Below are positions 7,735 to 15,927 of a stretch of DNA of 64,000 nucleotides, in pieces (position 1 is the first letter of the stretch; each line of letters starts with the position of its first letter). The position numbers and the translations under genes are program-made. This stretch comes from Chondromyces crocatus (GTDB lineage Bacteria; Myxococcota_A; Polyangia; Polyangiales; Polyangiaceae), in assembly GCF_001189295.1 (NCBI RefSeq), contig NZ_CP012159.1:1750001-1814000 (forward strand). Direction: 5' to 3'. The notes under the pieces were generated by a model. That model had not been told where the DNA came from. It searched no databases and saw only the letters and a list, made by a program, of their open reading frames with translations.

Positions 7735-8790
7735 ATGAAGCGCTTCAAGGCGTCCATCATCGGCGGCAGCGGTTACGGCGCTGCCGAGCTCATTCGTCGC
7801 ATCTTGATCCACCCGGAGGTCGAGCTCGTCCGGGTCGCCTCGATCGACTACGTCGGGGAGCTGCTGTCCGCGGCTCACCCGCACCTGGAAGGGCGCACGG
7901 AGCTGCGCTTCGAGAAGCTCGAGCCGGAGGAGGCGGCAGCAGGGTGCGACGTCGTGCTCCTCGGGTTGCCGCACAAGGTGGCGGCCAACGTGGTGCCACG
8001 CCTGCTGAAGAACACGCAGGCGAAGATCGTGGATCTGTCGGGCGACTTCCGGCTGCGTGACGTGGCGGCCTACGAGAAGTTCTACGGGGGCAAGCACCCG
8101 GCGCCGGAGCTGCTCGACGGAGCGGCCGTGTACGGCCTGCCCGAGCTGAACCGGGAGGCGATCCGGAACGCGCGCCTCGTCGCGTCGCCGGGCTGTTTCG
8201 CGACGACGATCCTGCTCGGGCTCTTGCCGCTGGCGAAGGCGGGGTTGCTCGATGGATCGGTGGAGACGGTGGGGATCACGGGGTCGAGCGGGAGCGGGGT
8301 GGCTGCATCGGCGACGACCCACCACCCGGTGCGCGCGCAGAACCTGCGCACGTACAAGCCGCTGTCGCACCAGCACATGCCCGAGATCACCGAGACGATC
8401 ACCTCGGCGGGCGCGCGGAACTTCGGGATCAACTTCGTGCCGGTGAGCGCGCCGCTCACGCGAGGCATCTTCGCAACATCGTTCGCGCGCATCGACGCGT
8501 CGGTGCCTACGGAGCGGGTGGGCGAGGCCTTCGCGGCAGCGTACGAGGGCGAGCGCTTCGTGCGTCGGCCGAAGAAGCGGCTCCCCGAGGTGGTGGCCGT
8601 GGCCGGCACGAACTACGCCGAGGTGGGCTTCGAGCTGGGTCCCGTGGAGGACGGGAAGCGGACGGTGGCCTGCTTCTCCGCGATCGACAACCTGATCAAG
8701 GGCGGTGCAGGCCAGGGAATCCAGTCGATGAACCTGGTGCTCGGGCTCGATGAGGCGCTGACGCTGGAGGATCCGGGAGGCTACCCGTGA
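7735..8790 (+). CDS. argC: N-acetyl-gamma-glutamyl-phosphate reductase (ArgC/LysY family)
   Basis: This 351-aa NADPH-dependent semialdehyde dehydrogenase catalyses the third step of arginine synthesis, reducing N-acetylglutamyl phosphate. It has the N-terminal dinucleotide motif GGSGYGAAEL, the catalytic Cys154 in ASPGCFAT, and the family C-terminus (SAIDNLIKGGAGQG). ATG at 7735 starts right before the Rossmann strand. Although an open frame extends upstream, it opposes the peptidase gene start. The stop overlaps the argB start in GTGA, which implies translational coupling. LysY enzymes of the LysW-dependent lysine pathway are close relatives, but no LysW or LysX gene is next to it, so ArgC is preferred. 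Confidence 0.92.
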   Translation: MKRFKASIIGGSGYGAAELIRRILIHPEVELVRVASIDYVGELLSAAHPHLEGRTELRFEKLEPEEAAAGCDVVLLGLPHKVAANVVPRLLKNTQAKIVDLSGDFRLRDVAAYEKFYGGKHPAPELLDGAAVYGLPELNREAIRNARLVASPGCFATTILLGLLPLAKAGLLDGSVETVGITGSSGSGVAASATTHHPVRAQNLRTYKPLSHQHMPEITETITSAGARNFGINFVPVSAPLTRGIFATSFARIDASVPTERVGEAFAAAYEGERFVRRPKKRLPEVVAVAGTNYAEVGFELGPVEDGKRTVACFSAIDNLIKGGAGQGIQSMNLVLGLDEALTLEDPGGYP

Positions 8791-9638
8791 GCGGGACGCT
8801 GAGTTCTTCGCCGGATGGCTTCGAGGGGACGCTGGTCGTCAAGCTGGGCGGCGAGGTCGTGGGTGGGCCTTCGCTCGCGACGATCGCCGAAGATCTCGCC
8901 ACGCTGAGCGGGGCGGGAGCGCGCATCGTGGTCATCCACGGAGGCGGGCCGCAGGCGACGAAGCTGCAAGAGCAGCTCGGGCTCCCGGTGCAGAAGGTGG
9001 CCGGGCGCCGGGTGACCGACCGGGAGACCCTCGAGGTCATGAAGATGGTGGTCGCCGGCAAGCTCAACGTGGAGCTGTGCGCGGCGCTGGTCGCGGCCGG
9101 CGCGCAGCCGGTGGGGCTGCACGGAGCGAGCGGTCCGGTGATCGTGGCCGCGCGGAGGCCACCGCGGGTCTACCCGGGCGCCGGGCCGGATCCCGTGGAC
9201 CTGGGGTTCGTGGGCGACGTGATCAGCGTGAACCGCGACCTGCTGAACCTCTTGATGCGCAACAGCTACCTGCCGGTGGTGGCGTGCATCGGGGCCGGGC
9301 CGAACGGGCAGGTCTACAACATCAACGCGGACACGGTGGCGAACCGCCTGGCCGTGGAGCTGGGCGCCGAGAGCTTGCTCATGGTGAGCGACGTGCCCGG
9401 CGTGCTGCGCGATGTGGAAGACCCGAGTTCGCGCATCCAGAAGCTGACCCGCGCCGAGGGCCACGGGCTCGTGGAGAGCGGGGTGGTGAGCCGCGGGATG
9501 ATCGTGAAGCTGGAGGAGTCGTTCGACGCGCTCCGCGACGGGGTGCAACGGATCCACATCCTCGGTCAGCTGAAGCCCGGCGACCTGGCGCGCGAGGCGC
9601 GGGAGCCTGGATCGGTGGGCACGGTGCTGCTGCCGTGA
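8787..9638 (+). CDS. argB: Acetylglutamate kinase
   Basis: This 283-aa amino-acid-kinase-family enzyme phosphorylates N-acetylglutamate in arginine synthesis. It shows the N-terminal VVKLGGEVV, the substrate loop VIHGGGPQ, the NINADTVAN nucleotide-site motif and the kinase Lys region GMIVKLEE. The start is GTG at 8787 within a four-base overlap with the upstream reductase gene. It lacks a long N-terminal helix of the kind linked to arginine-sensitive hexameric forms: only about 14 residues precede the first strand. Feedback type is therefore uncertain. The remaining arg genes are not in this window. Confidence 0.93.
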   Translation: MSGTLSSSPDGFEGTLVVKLGGEVVGGPSLATIAEDLATLSGAGARIVVIHGGGPQATKLQEQLGLPVQKVAGRRVTDRETLEVMKMVVAGKLNVELCAALVAAGAQPVGLHGASGPVIVAARRPPRVYPGAGPDPVDLGFVGDVISVNRDLLNLLMRNSYLPVVACIGAGPNGQVYNINADTVANRLAVELGAESLLMVSDVPGVLRDVEDPSSRIQKLTRAEGHGLVESGVVSRGMIVKLEESFDALRDGVQRIHILGQLKPGDLAREAREPGSVGTVLLP

Positions 9639-9777
9639 GAGGCATCGACCCGGTGCGGCTGGCGGATCGCCTGCCTGCGCCGGGGGCGTCCCCGAGCGCC
9701 CTGTCCTCGTGAGTGGCGCGGCTGGAGAAGGCAGGTAGGGTCGAGGAAGGAAACCACAGGGTCGAGGTCGGTTCGTC

Positions 9778-10257
9778 ATGTCGATTCGCCAGCGCGACTA
9801 CCTTCTCCGGATGATCGATCAGCTCGCCCACGCCATCGGCCGCGCGATGTTCGCGCGCAAGGCCGGCAACCTGGAGGAGGCGCAGCAGATCGTGCAGGAG
9901 ACGGCGGATGGGCTGCTCGGGCCGGTCCGCGCCATGGTCGAGAAGGTGGACGCGTCGAGCGCGGCGCTGCTGCTCGGCAGCCACGAGAAGATCACGGCGT
10001 ATGCGCTGCTGGTGGCCGAGGAGGCGATGATCCAGGAGGCGGCGGGAGAGCCGCGCGCGAAGTCCAGCCACCGTCGGGCGCTGGAGCTTCACCTGGAGTC
10101 AGCGCGTCTCGGCAAGGAGGTGTCCGAGGTGGCGCTCACGTCGATCGAAGCGCTCCATGGGAAGGTCGACCTGGAGCGGCTCGCGCCTCGTTACCGGGAG
10201 GTGCTGGACCGCCTCCCGAGACCAACACCATCGGATCCAGACGACGGCCCGGGGTGA
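9778..10257 (+). CDS. Hypothetical helical protein, DUF6483-like
   Basis: This 159-aa, almost entirely helical protein begins with a stretch (RDYLLRMIDQLAHAIGRAMF) that resembles the start of DUF6483 proteins from Firmicutes, as I recall them. A central Glu/Ala-rich part and a Pro-rich tail follow. No catalytic motif, membrane segment or signal peptide is visible. The gap of 139 bp to argB argues against tight coupling with arginine genes. It ends one base before the stop of a convergent lipoprotein gene. Function is unknown; the protein is likely real because of its regular amphipathic pattern and plausible ATG start. Confidence 0.6.
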   Translation: MSIRQRDYLLRMIDQLAHAIGRAMFARKAGNLEEAQQIVQETADGLLGPVRAMVEKVDASSAALLLGSHEKITAYALLVAEEAMIQEAAGEPRAKSSHRRALELHLESARLGKEVSEVALTSIEALHGKVDLERLAPRYREVLDRLPRPTPSDPDDGPG

Positions 10258-10258
10258 C

Positions 10259-10867
10259 TCACCCGCCGAACGTGCAGCCCTCGATGTCGAGCGTCATGTC
10301 CTTCTGGGGCTGGCAGATGCCGCAGCCCTCAGGGGGGTGATTGAACACGAGCTGACCGCAGGTGATGGTCAGCTTCATGTCGCCGCCCTGGGTCGTGTCG
10401 ATGTCGCCGGTCACCTCGACCGTGCAGGGGTTCGGCGTGGTCGAGCAGGCGGCGTTCGGGTAGCTCTGGATGAGGTAGCTGTCGCTGCAGCCGGTGTCGG
10501 GCACGACCAGGTTGGCCAGGACCTGGACGGGGCCGTCGGCGGCGCCGTCGCCGCGGTAGCGGCCAGGGCCGTTGAAGTCGCGCAGGCGGACGGTGAGGCT
10601 GTCACACGTCTCGCTGGTGACCTGGACCAGCAAGCCGTCGGTGGACGAGTAGCTGCACTGCGCGGGCCCGCTGAGGCTGCGGACCACGGGGACGCCTGCG
10701 GAGAAGAAGTCGGAGCAGGTGAGGTCGATCTGCCCGTCGCCCATCGCAGGTTCCTCGTCGCCGCAGACCTGGGTGCCGTCCGCGAGGGTCCTGCAGGTCT
10801 CCCACTCGCAGCTCGCCGCGCCGAGGAGCGAGAGAAGGGCGGAGGCGACGACAAGGGTGGCTCTCAT
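10259..10867 (-). CDS. Hypothetical lipoprotein, Cys-rich
   Basis: The 202-aa product from ATG at 10867 starts with a short lipoprotein signal (MRATLVVASALLSLLGAASC) whose lipobox Cys is residue 20. The mature part has paired cysteines and beta-rich, soluble character, including CGICQPQKD near the end. No enzymatic motif is recognised. The frame extends upstream of the chosen start, but only this ATG places the signal at the N-terminus. Small secreted proteins of this kind are frequent in myxobacteria. It faces the DUF6483-like gene tail to tail with one base between them. Confidence 0.75.
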   Translation of the reverse strand: MRATLVVASALLSLLGAASCEWETCRTLADGTQVCGDEEPAMGDGQIDLTCSDFFSAGVPVVRSLSGPAQCSYSSTDGLLVQVTSETCDSLTVRLRDFNGPGRYRGDGAADGPVQVLANLVVPDTGCSDSYLIQSYPNAACSTTPNPCTVEVTGDIDTTQGGDMKLTITCGQLVFNHPPEGCGICQPQKDMTLDIEGCTFGG

Positions 10868-11082
10868 CAGGGGCTCATACTGCCGGACCTCGCGTTTTCT
10901 TCCCAGATGTAGCGGCAATTTCATCGAGGGGACGGCGGGGACGGTTGTGGGCGACCAAAGGGGCCGCTGCTGCATCCGATGCAAGACAGGCCGGGGGGGC
11001 AGGCTGCCGCGCGCGTCGAGCAGGCGTGTGGACGGCGCCTTCCTGTACGCTCGGGCCTGCCGGACAGGGCGGTGTGGCGAGC

Positions 11083-11538
11083 ATGGAGGAGAAGATCAGC
11101 GCGTGGCTTGCCTATGCGAGCGCCCATCGAGGACAGATCGCCTGGGGCGTGGGCTTGTTCCTCGTGTCGTTGCTCGGCTCGCTGGCCCTGGTGACGTTCG
11201 TGCTGGTGAGGCTGCCGGTCGACTACCTCAGCTCGACCGAGGAAACGCCGTTCATGCAGGGGCGCCACGCGGGGCTCCGGTTGTTCGCCCGGATCGGCCG
11301 GAACCTGGCGGGGGTGGCGCTGGTGGTCCTCGGGGTGCTGCTCTCGCTGCCAGGGGTGCCCGGGCAGGGGGCGCTGACGATCCTCATCGGGATCATGTGC
11401 CTCGACATTCCGGGCAAGCGAAAGCTCGAGCACAAGATCCTCGGTCAGCCGCGGGTGTTCGCGAGCGTGAACAAGCTGCGTGCGCGGTTCGACAAGCCGC
11501 CCCTGGAGCCGAAGCGAGACGACGAAAAAGAGCGCTGA
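11083..11538 (+). CDS. PGPGW-type inner-membrane protein
   Basis: The 151-aa product from ATG at 11083 has two clear membrane segments (about residues 18-45 and 78-110). The second contains SLPGVPGQGALTILIGIMCLDIP, split here as SLPGVPGQG then ALTILIGIMCLDIP, which fits the PGPGW putative transmembrane family. A charged cytoplasmic tail (KPPLEPKRDDEKER) ends the protein. Function of the family is unknown. ATG at 11083 is preferred over an upstream in-frame start because the extra 46 residues would be low-complexity and hydrophilic. Confidence 0.72.
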   Translation: MEEKISAWLAYASAHRGQIAWGVGLFLVSLLGSLALVTFVLVRLPVDYLSSTEETPFMQGRHAGLRLFARIGRNLAGVALVVLGVLLSLPGVPGQGALTILIGIMCLDIPGKRKLEHKILGQPRVFASVNKLRARFDKPPLEPKRDDEKER

Positions 11539-11584
11539 GCTGGCGTGGCGGTGACGTCGCGGCGGTGACGTCGTGGCGGTGACG

Positions 11585-12046
11585 TCAGGCGGCCGGCGGT
11601 TCTTTCGGGGCTTCGTCGGGCGTCGCCTCCGATGCGGGAGGGGCGTCTCCAGCTGGTGCTTCGGGCAGTGCTTCCGAGGTCGTCGTGGTGCTGGCTGTCT
11701 CCGAAGTGCCGCCCGTCTCTGTGGCGCCGCCTGCCGTAGCTGGAGCAGGGGATGCAGCCTCTTCCTTGCTGGTACGCACCTGGTGCCAGACGTAGAGCGC
11801 GACGGTGAGCGCTGCCGCCATGCCGGCGGAGACCCACTGGCGGGGGAGGAGGAGCAGCGTGCTCGCCGAGAGGGCCGAGCCGATGAGCGCTCTCCGTTCG
11901 CTGGCGTCGAGCTTCACGGGGACCTGGGAGGGCTCGTAGTCCCGCCGACGGGCTGCCGCAACTGCGAGGCCTGCTGCGCTGCGCGCGAACCTGGGGTACC
12001 TATCGGCGGAAGGACCTGGCTCGTCGCGCAGGCCACACGCACCCAT
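11585..12046 (-). CDS. Hypothetical two-helix membrane protein with Ala/Thr/Pro-rich tail
   Basis: From ATG at 12046 the product is 153 aa. It has an N-terminal Arg-rich part, two hydrophobic segments (around LIGSALSASTLLLLP and AGMAAALTVALYV) and a low-complexity Ala/Thr/Glu/Pro tail. No family was recognised. Its ATG shares the CATG at 12044-12047 with the ATG of the divergent HTTM gene, an arrangement that leaves no room for either promoter. The real start may instead be GTG at 11917, which still keeps both membrane segments. Neither start has a clear ribosome-binding site. Existence is likely but not certain. Confidence 0.45.
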   Translation of the reverse strand: MGACGLRDEPGPSADRYPRFARSAAGLAVAAARRRDYEPSQVPVKLDASERRALIGSALSASTLLLLPRQWVSAGMAAALTVALYVWHQVRTSKEEAASPAPATAGGATETGGTSETASTTTTSEALPEAPAGDAPPASEATPDEAPKEPPAA

Positions 12047-14171
12047 GAACGCCGACAAGGAAAGCGCCGCCGCGATCGCAGGCCACCCGTCCGAGGCCAC
12101 CCCCGAGCCGCCGCCCGCGCCCACCTCGCTGGGCGGCCGCATCCGCGAGGTGCTCACGCCGATCTACGATCCGACGGGGCGCCGGTACTCGTGGTGGGAT
12201 CTCTTCCGGGACTCCTACTTCACGCTGGATCGCCGCACGCTCGGGTTCACGCGGATCCTGCTCGGGCTGTACCTCATCGGCGACCTGTTCCGGCGCACGT
12301 GGGACTGGGGCGACATGTACTCCGTCGAGGGGGTGCTGCCGAACCACGTGAACCTGTTCCGGCGCGGGGCGGACAACTTCACCATCTTCAACGCCTTCTC
12401 CACGAACGGCGAGCTGTGGGTGCTCTGGGCGATCATCCTGGCGACGTACGTGTGCGTGCTCGTCGGGTTCAAGACGAAGCTGGCACAGGTGCTCTCGCTC
12501 CTGTGGGTCGCGAGCATGAACGGGCGCGTGCTGCTGATCGAGAACGGCGGCTACGTGGTCCACAACCTGTTGCTCCTGTGGACGTGCTTCCTCCCGATGG
12601 GGGACCGCTTCTCGCTCGACGCGATGCGGGCGTCGCTCCGGCGCAGCAAGGAGCGCGGGGCAGCGGACCTGAACGACAGGAGCACGATCGACGATCCGGA
12701 CAAGCCGGATCGGTACGTGTCGATCATCGGGCCGGTGATCATCCTCCAGCTCGCGTCGATCTACTTCTTCAACGTCGTCCACAAGACGGGGATGGCGTGG
12801 AAGAACGGGACGGCGGTGCACTACGTGCTTTACGTGGACCGGATGGTGACGCCGGCCGTGGCGCAGGTCCGCGAGTACATCCCGGGGTGGATGATCTTGA
12901 TCATGACGCGGGCGGCGCTGGCGTTCGAGGCGTCGATCCCGGTCTGCCTGCTCGCGCCGATCGGGCGGGTGTGGGCGCGGCGGCTGGTGATCGTGATGAT
13001 GAACGCGCTGCACCTCGCGTTCGGGACGACGTTCGTGCTCGGGCCATTCGCGTGGGCGCTGTGTGTGTTCTCGACCTTGATGTTCCAGCCCGAGGACTGG
13101 GAGATCGCCACCCAGACGATGCGGCGGGAGCACCGGGCGCGGGTGGTGAGGTTCGACCCAGCGTCGGCGGGAGCGCTCGGCGTGTGCCGGCTGCTGATGC
13201 GAATGGACCGGTTCGGGCTCTTGACCTTCGAGGAGCAGCCGGGCCTCGGGGGGCGGCTGTCGGTGCGGACGCCGGACGGCAAGACGGTGGACGGCGCGCG
13301 GGCGCTCGCGGACATGGTGGCGGCGCTGCCGCTCGGGCCGGTGGTGGCCTGGATGCTGCGGCTGCCCGGGGTGCGGGGACTCGTGGACGCGCTGCTCGGG
13401 GCGCTGGACCGCTGGAATGCAGGGGCCTGGTTGGGGCTGCGCGTACCGGAGGTGGCGAGCGTGGCGCCGCCGCCGTCTCCGCTCCTGCGGGGTCGGCGCA
13501 AGGGGGTCGCCGCGCTCCGGGAGCTTTTGATCGTGGTGATGTGGGCCTCGGCGGTCAACCAGGCCGCGGTGGAGCTGTGGTGCATCAACCGGAGGATCCG
13601 GGTGCCGCAGCACGAGCCCATGAGATCGCTCGCGCACAAGTTCAGGTTCCTTCAGGGCTGGTTCATGTTCTCGCCGAACCCCGTGATGGACGACGGGACG
13701 ATCATCGTGGACGCGGTGACCATCGATGGGCGGCACATCAACCCGTTCACGGGGCAGGAGCCGGACTTCGACCTGAAGAGCGTGAAGAGCTACGGGTACA
13801 ACCAGATCTGGAGCGACTACTTCAACCGGATGCACCTGCCGGCGAACACGGGCTACCGGGACGCGATGAAGGAGTACATGTTTCGCTACCCGGAGCGGAC
13901 GGGGCGGCCGGAGGACGTGATCGTCTCCGGGGACGTGTACTGGGTGAAGGACTTCAACCCGAAGTGGGGGAAGACCGAGAGCTACAACCAGGAGAGGGAG
14001 AAGCTGTTCTCCTTCGTGAACCCGAAGGCGCAGGCGCAGTCGCAAGGGATGACGCGGCCCTCGTCCGCGCCCCCTGCGCCCGAGGAGCCACTGATGCCCC
14101 GCCCTGCGCAGGACGATGCGTCGTCGGGGCCAGTGCCTGCGCCAGAGCCACCGCAGACGCCGTTCCCGTAG
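12045..14171 (+). CDS. HTTM-domain membrane protein (vitamin K gamma-carboxylase-like)
   Basis: This 708-aa integral membrane protein has a hydrophilic N-terminus (about 60 aa), then a set of hydrophobic helices with the HTTM pattern (TLGFTRILLGLYLIGDLF, ENGGYVVHNLLLLWTCF, YFFNVVHKTGMAWKNGTAVHY). A loop and last membrane segment follow, then a soluble C-terminal domain (PNPVMDDGTIIVDAVTIDG) and a Pro-rich tail. Bacterial HTTM proteins are homologous to the membrane half of vitamin K-dependent gamma-carboxylase but mostly lack known activity; many occur with lipoprotein or redox genes. The chosen ATG at 12045 follows no strong ribosome-binding site. An inverted repeat lies 33 bp after its stop. 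Family assignment is good, function unknown. Confidence 0.8.
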   Translation: MNADKESAAAIAGHPSEATPEPPPAPTSLGGRIREVLTPIYDPTGRRYSWWDLFRDSYFTLDRRTLGFTRILLGLYLIGDLFRRTWDWGDMYSVEGVLPNHVNLFRRGADNFTIFNAFSTNGELWVLWAIILATYVCVLVGFKTKLAQVLSLLWVASMNGRVLLIENGGYVVHNLLLLWTCFLPMGDRFSLDAMRASLRRSKERGAADLNDRSTIDDPDKPDRYVSIIGPVIILQLASIYFFNVVHKTGMAWKNGTAVHYVLYVDRMVTPAVAQVREYIPGWMILIMTRAALAFEASIPVCLLAPIGRVWARRLVIVMMNALHLAFGTTFVLGPFAWALCVFSTLMFQPEDWEIATQTMRREHRARVVRFDPASAGALGVCRLLMRMDRFGLLTFEEQPGLGGRLSVRTPDGKTVDGARALADMVAALPLGPVVAWMLRLPGVRGLVDALLGALDRWNAGAWLGLRVPEVASVAPPPSPLLRGRRKGVAALRELLIVVMWASAVNQAAVELWCINRRIRVPQHEPMRSLAHKFRFLQGWFMFSPNPVMDDGTIIVDAVTIDGRHINPFTGQEPDFDLKSVKSYGYNQIWSDYFNRMHLPANTGYRDAMKEYMFRYPERTGRPEDVIVSGDVYWVKDFNPKWGKTESYNQEREKLFSFVNPKAQAQSQGMTRPSSAPPAPEEPLMPRPAQDDASSGPVPAPEPPQTPFP

Positions 14172-14204
14172 CCACCGGCGGGGGAGCGCGCTTCTCCTGA
14201 AAAG

Positions 14205-14235
14205 GCGCGTGCGCTCCGAGAAAACGCGCACGCGC
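14205..14235 (+). terminator. Perfect 10-bp GC hairpin between the HTTM gene and pntA
   Basis: GCGCGTGCGC (14205-14214) pairs perfectly with GCGCACGCGC (14226-14235) across an 11-base loop. It is 33 bp after the HTTM stop and 45 bp before the first possible pntA start. There is no U-tract, so it may be an intrinsic-like terminator, an RNA stability element, or chance in GC-rich DNA. GCGCTCCGAGAA is also directly repeated here (14211 and 14233). Confidence 0.45.
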
Positions 14236-14294
14236 TCCGAGAAGGGGACAGGAAGTCGTGCGGATGGCGTGATGCCTGTATGCTCCCGCACCGC

Positions 14295-15917
14295 ATGGCT
14301 GAAGAGACGGGTGCTTCCGCGCAGACGACCTCCGAGGAGGTCGGGGACAAGGCGCTCCTGGTGGGGGTGCTGAAGGAGGTGGATCCACGGGAGAAGCGGG
14401 TGGCGGCGACGCCTGCTTCGGTGGAGCGCCTCCTGAAGTTGGGGCTCGAGGTCGCCGTCGAGAGCGGTGCCGGGGCCGGAGCGGGCTTCGAAGACGCGGC
14501 ATACGCGGAGGCTGGGGCCCGCGTTCTGCCGTCGGCCGAGGCGGTGTGGCAGGAGGCCGACCTGGTGATCAAGGTGCGGCCTCCGATGGAGCACCCGACG
14601 ACGGGTCGACACGAGGCGGAGCTGGCTCGGAAGAAGCAGCGGCTGATCTCGTTCCTGTGGCCCGCGCAGAACAAGGCGCTCGTCGAGCAGCTCGCGGCCC
14701 ACGAGATGACCGCGCTGGCGATGGACGCGGTGCCCCGGATCACCCGCGCACAGAAGCTGGATGCGCTGAGCGCGATGTCGAACATCTCGGGCTACCGAGC
14801 GGTGGTCGAGGCGGCGTTCGGCTACGGGCGCTCGCTGGGTGGGCAGGTGACGGCGGCGGGGCGGGTGAAACCGGCGCAGGTCTTCGTGATCGGGGCCGGG
14901 GTCGCGGGGCTCGCGGCGATCGGCGCGGCGCGCTCGCTGGGCGCGCAGGTGAAGGCATTCGACACGCGCCCGGTGGTGCGCGAGCAGGTGGAGTCGATGG
15001 GCGCGCAGTTCGTGCCCTTCGAGTTCTCCGGGGAGACCGGCGAGGGGAAGGGGGGCTACGCCAAGGAGGTGAGCGAGGCGTACCTCGATGCGGAGCAGCA
15101 GCTCATCGGAGATCACTGCCGCACGAGCGACATCGTGATCACCACGGCGCTGATCCCGGGGAAGAAGGCGCCGGAGCTGATCACCTCGGGGGCAGTGGTG
15201 GGGATGCGCCGCGGCTCGGTGATCGTGGACCTCGCGGCGGAGCAGGGCGGCAACTGCGCGCTCACCGAGCGGGACAAGACGGTGGAGCACTACGGGGTGA
15301 TCATCAACGGGCACACCGACCTGCTCAGCCGGATGGCGCTGCAAGCGAGCGAGCTGTATGCGAACACCATCGTCAACCTGATCGAGGAAATTCTCGGCAA
15401 GGAGCGGGTGTGGCGGCTGAATCTCGAGGACGAGATCCAGCGAGGGATGGTGGTGCTGCACGAGGGGAAGCTGCTCTGGCCACCGCCGAGCCCCACCATC
15501 CGGCCTGGCGCGCCCGCGCCGCAGAAGCCGGCGGCGCACGCATCGGCGAAGCCGGAGGTGCCGTCGAGTCCGTGGCCTGCGCGAATCGGGATGCTGATCG
15601 GCCTGGGCGTGCTGCTTCCGATCGGCCTCTTCGGGCAGCGGGATCTCGTGCAGCACCTCACGGTGTTCCTGCTGGCCTGCGTGGTGGGCTGGCACGTGGT
15701 CTGGAACGTGACCCCGGCCCTGCACACGCCCCTGATGAGCGTCACCAACGCGATCAGCGGCATCATCCTGATCGGCGGCATGCTGCTCTCGGCGAGCGGC
15801 ACCGTGGGGGTCCCGGTGGCGGCGATCCTCGGGGCGGTGGCGGTGCTGCTCGCGTCGATCAACGTGGCGGGTGGTTTTCTCGTGACGCAGCGGATGCTGC
15901 GGATGTTCCACAGGTGA
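14295..15917 (+). CDS. pntA: NAD(P) transhydrogenase subunit alpha
   Basis: This subunit carries the NAD(H)-binding domain I and part of the membrane channel of proton-translocating transhydrogenase, which drives NADP+ reduction by NADH with proton influx. Evidence: [17 protein letters not shown] at the start (alanine dehydrogenase/PNT N-domain), the Rossmann segment [20 protein letters not shown], the mobile-loop region near [13 protein letters not shown], and four hydrophobic helices in the last 120 residues. ATG at 14295 gives 540 aa; an in-frame ATG at 14280 adds five residues. As in E. coli PntA, domain I and the first membrane block are in one polypeptide. pntB starts 10 bp after the stop, so the pair forms an operon. 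Confidence 0.93.
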   Translation: MAEETGASAQTTSEEVGDKALLVGVLKEVDPREKRVAATPASVERLLKLGLEVAVESGAGAGAGFEDAAYAEAGARVLPSAEAVWQEADLVIKVRPPMEHPTTGRHEAELARKKQRLISFLWPAQNKALVEQLAAHEMTALAMDAVPRITRAQKLDALSAMSNISGYRAVVEAAFGYGRSLGGQVTAAGRVKPAQVFVIGAGVAGLAAIGAARSLGAQVKAFDTRPVVREQVESMGAQFVPFEFSGETGEGKGGYAKEVSEAYLDAEQQLIGDHCRTSDIVITTALIPGKKAPELITSGAVVGMRRGSVIVDLAAEQGGNCALTERDKTVEHYGVIINGHTDLLSRMALQASELYANTIVNLIEEILGKERVWRLNLEDEIQRGMVVLHEGKLLWPPPSPTIRPGAPAPQKPAAHASAKPEVPSSPWPARIGMLIGLGVLLPIGLFGQRDLVQHLTVFLLACVVGWHVVWNVTPALHTPLMSVTNAISGIILIGGMLLSASGTVGVPVAAILGAVAVLLASINVAGGFLVTQRMLRMFHR

Positions 15918-15927
15918 GGGGAGCGCG

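Noticed and set aside
11573..14200. Very long plus-strand open frame (875 codons) over the HTTM gene region
   Set aside because: It is rich in Arg, Gly and Ala with no domain, and overlaps the well-supported HTTM gene in another frame; a typical shadow in GC-rich DNA.
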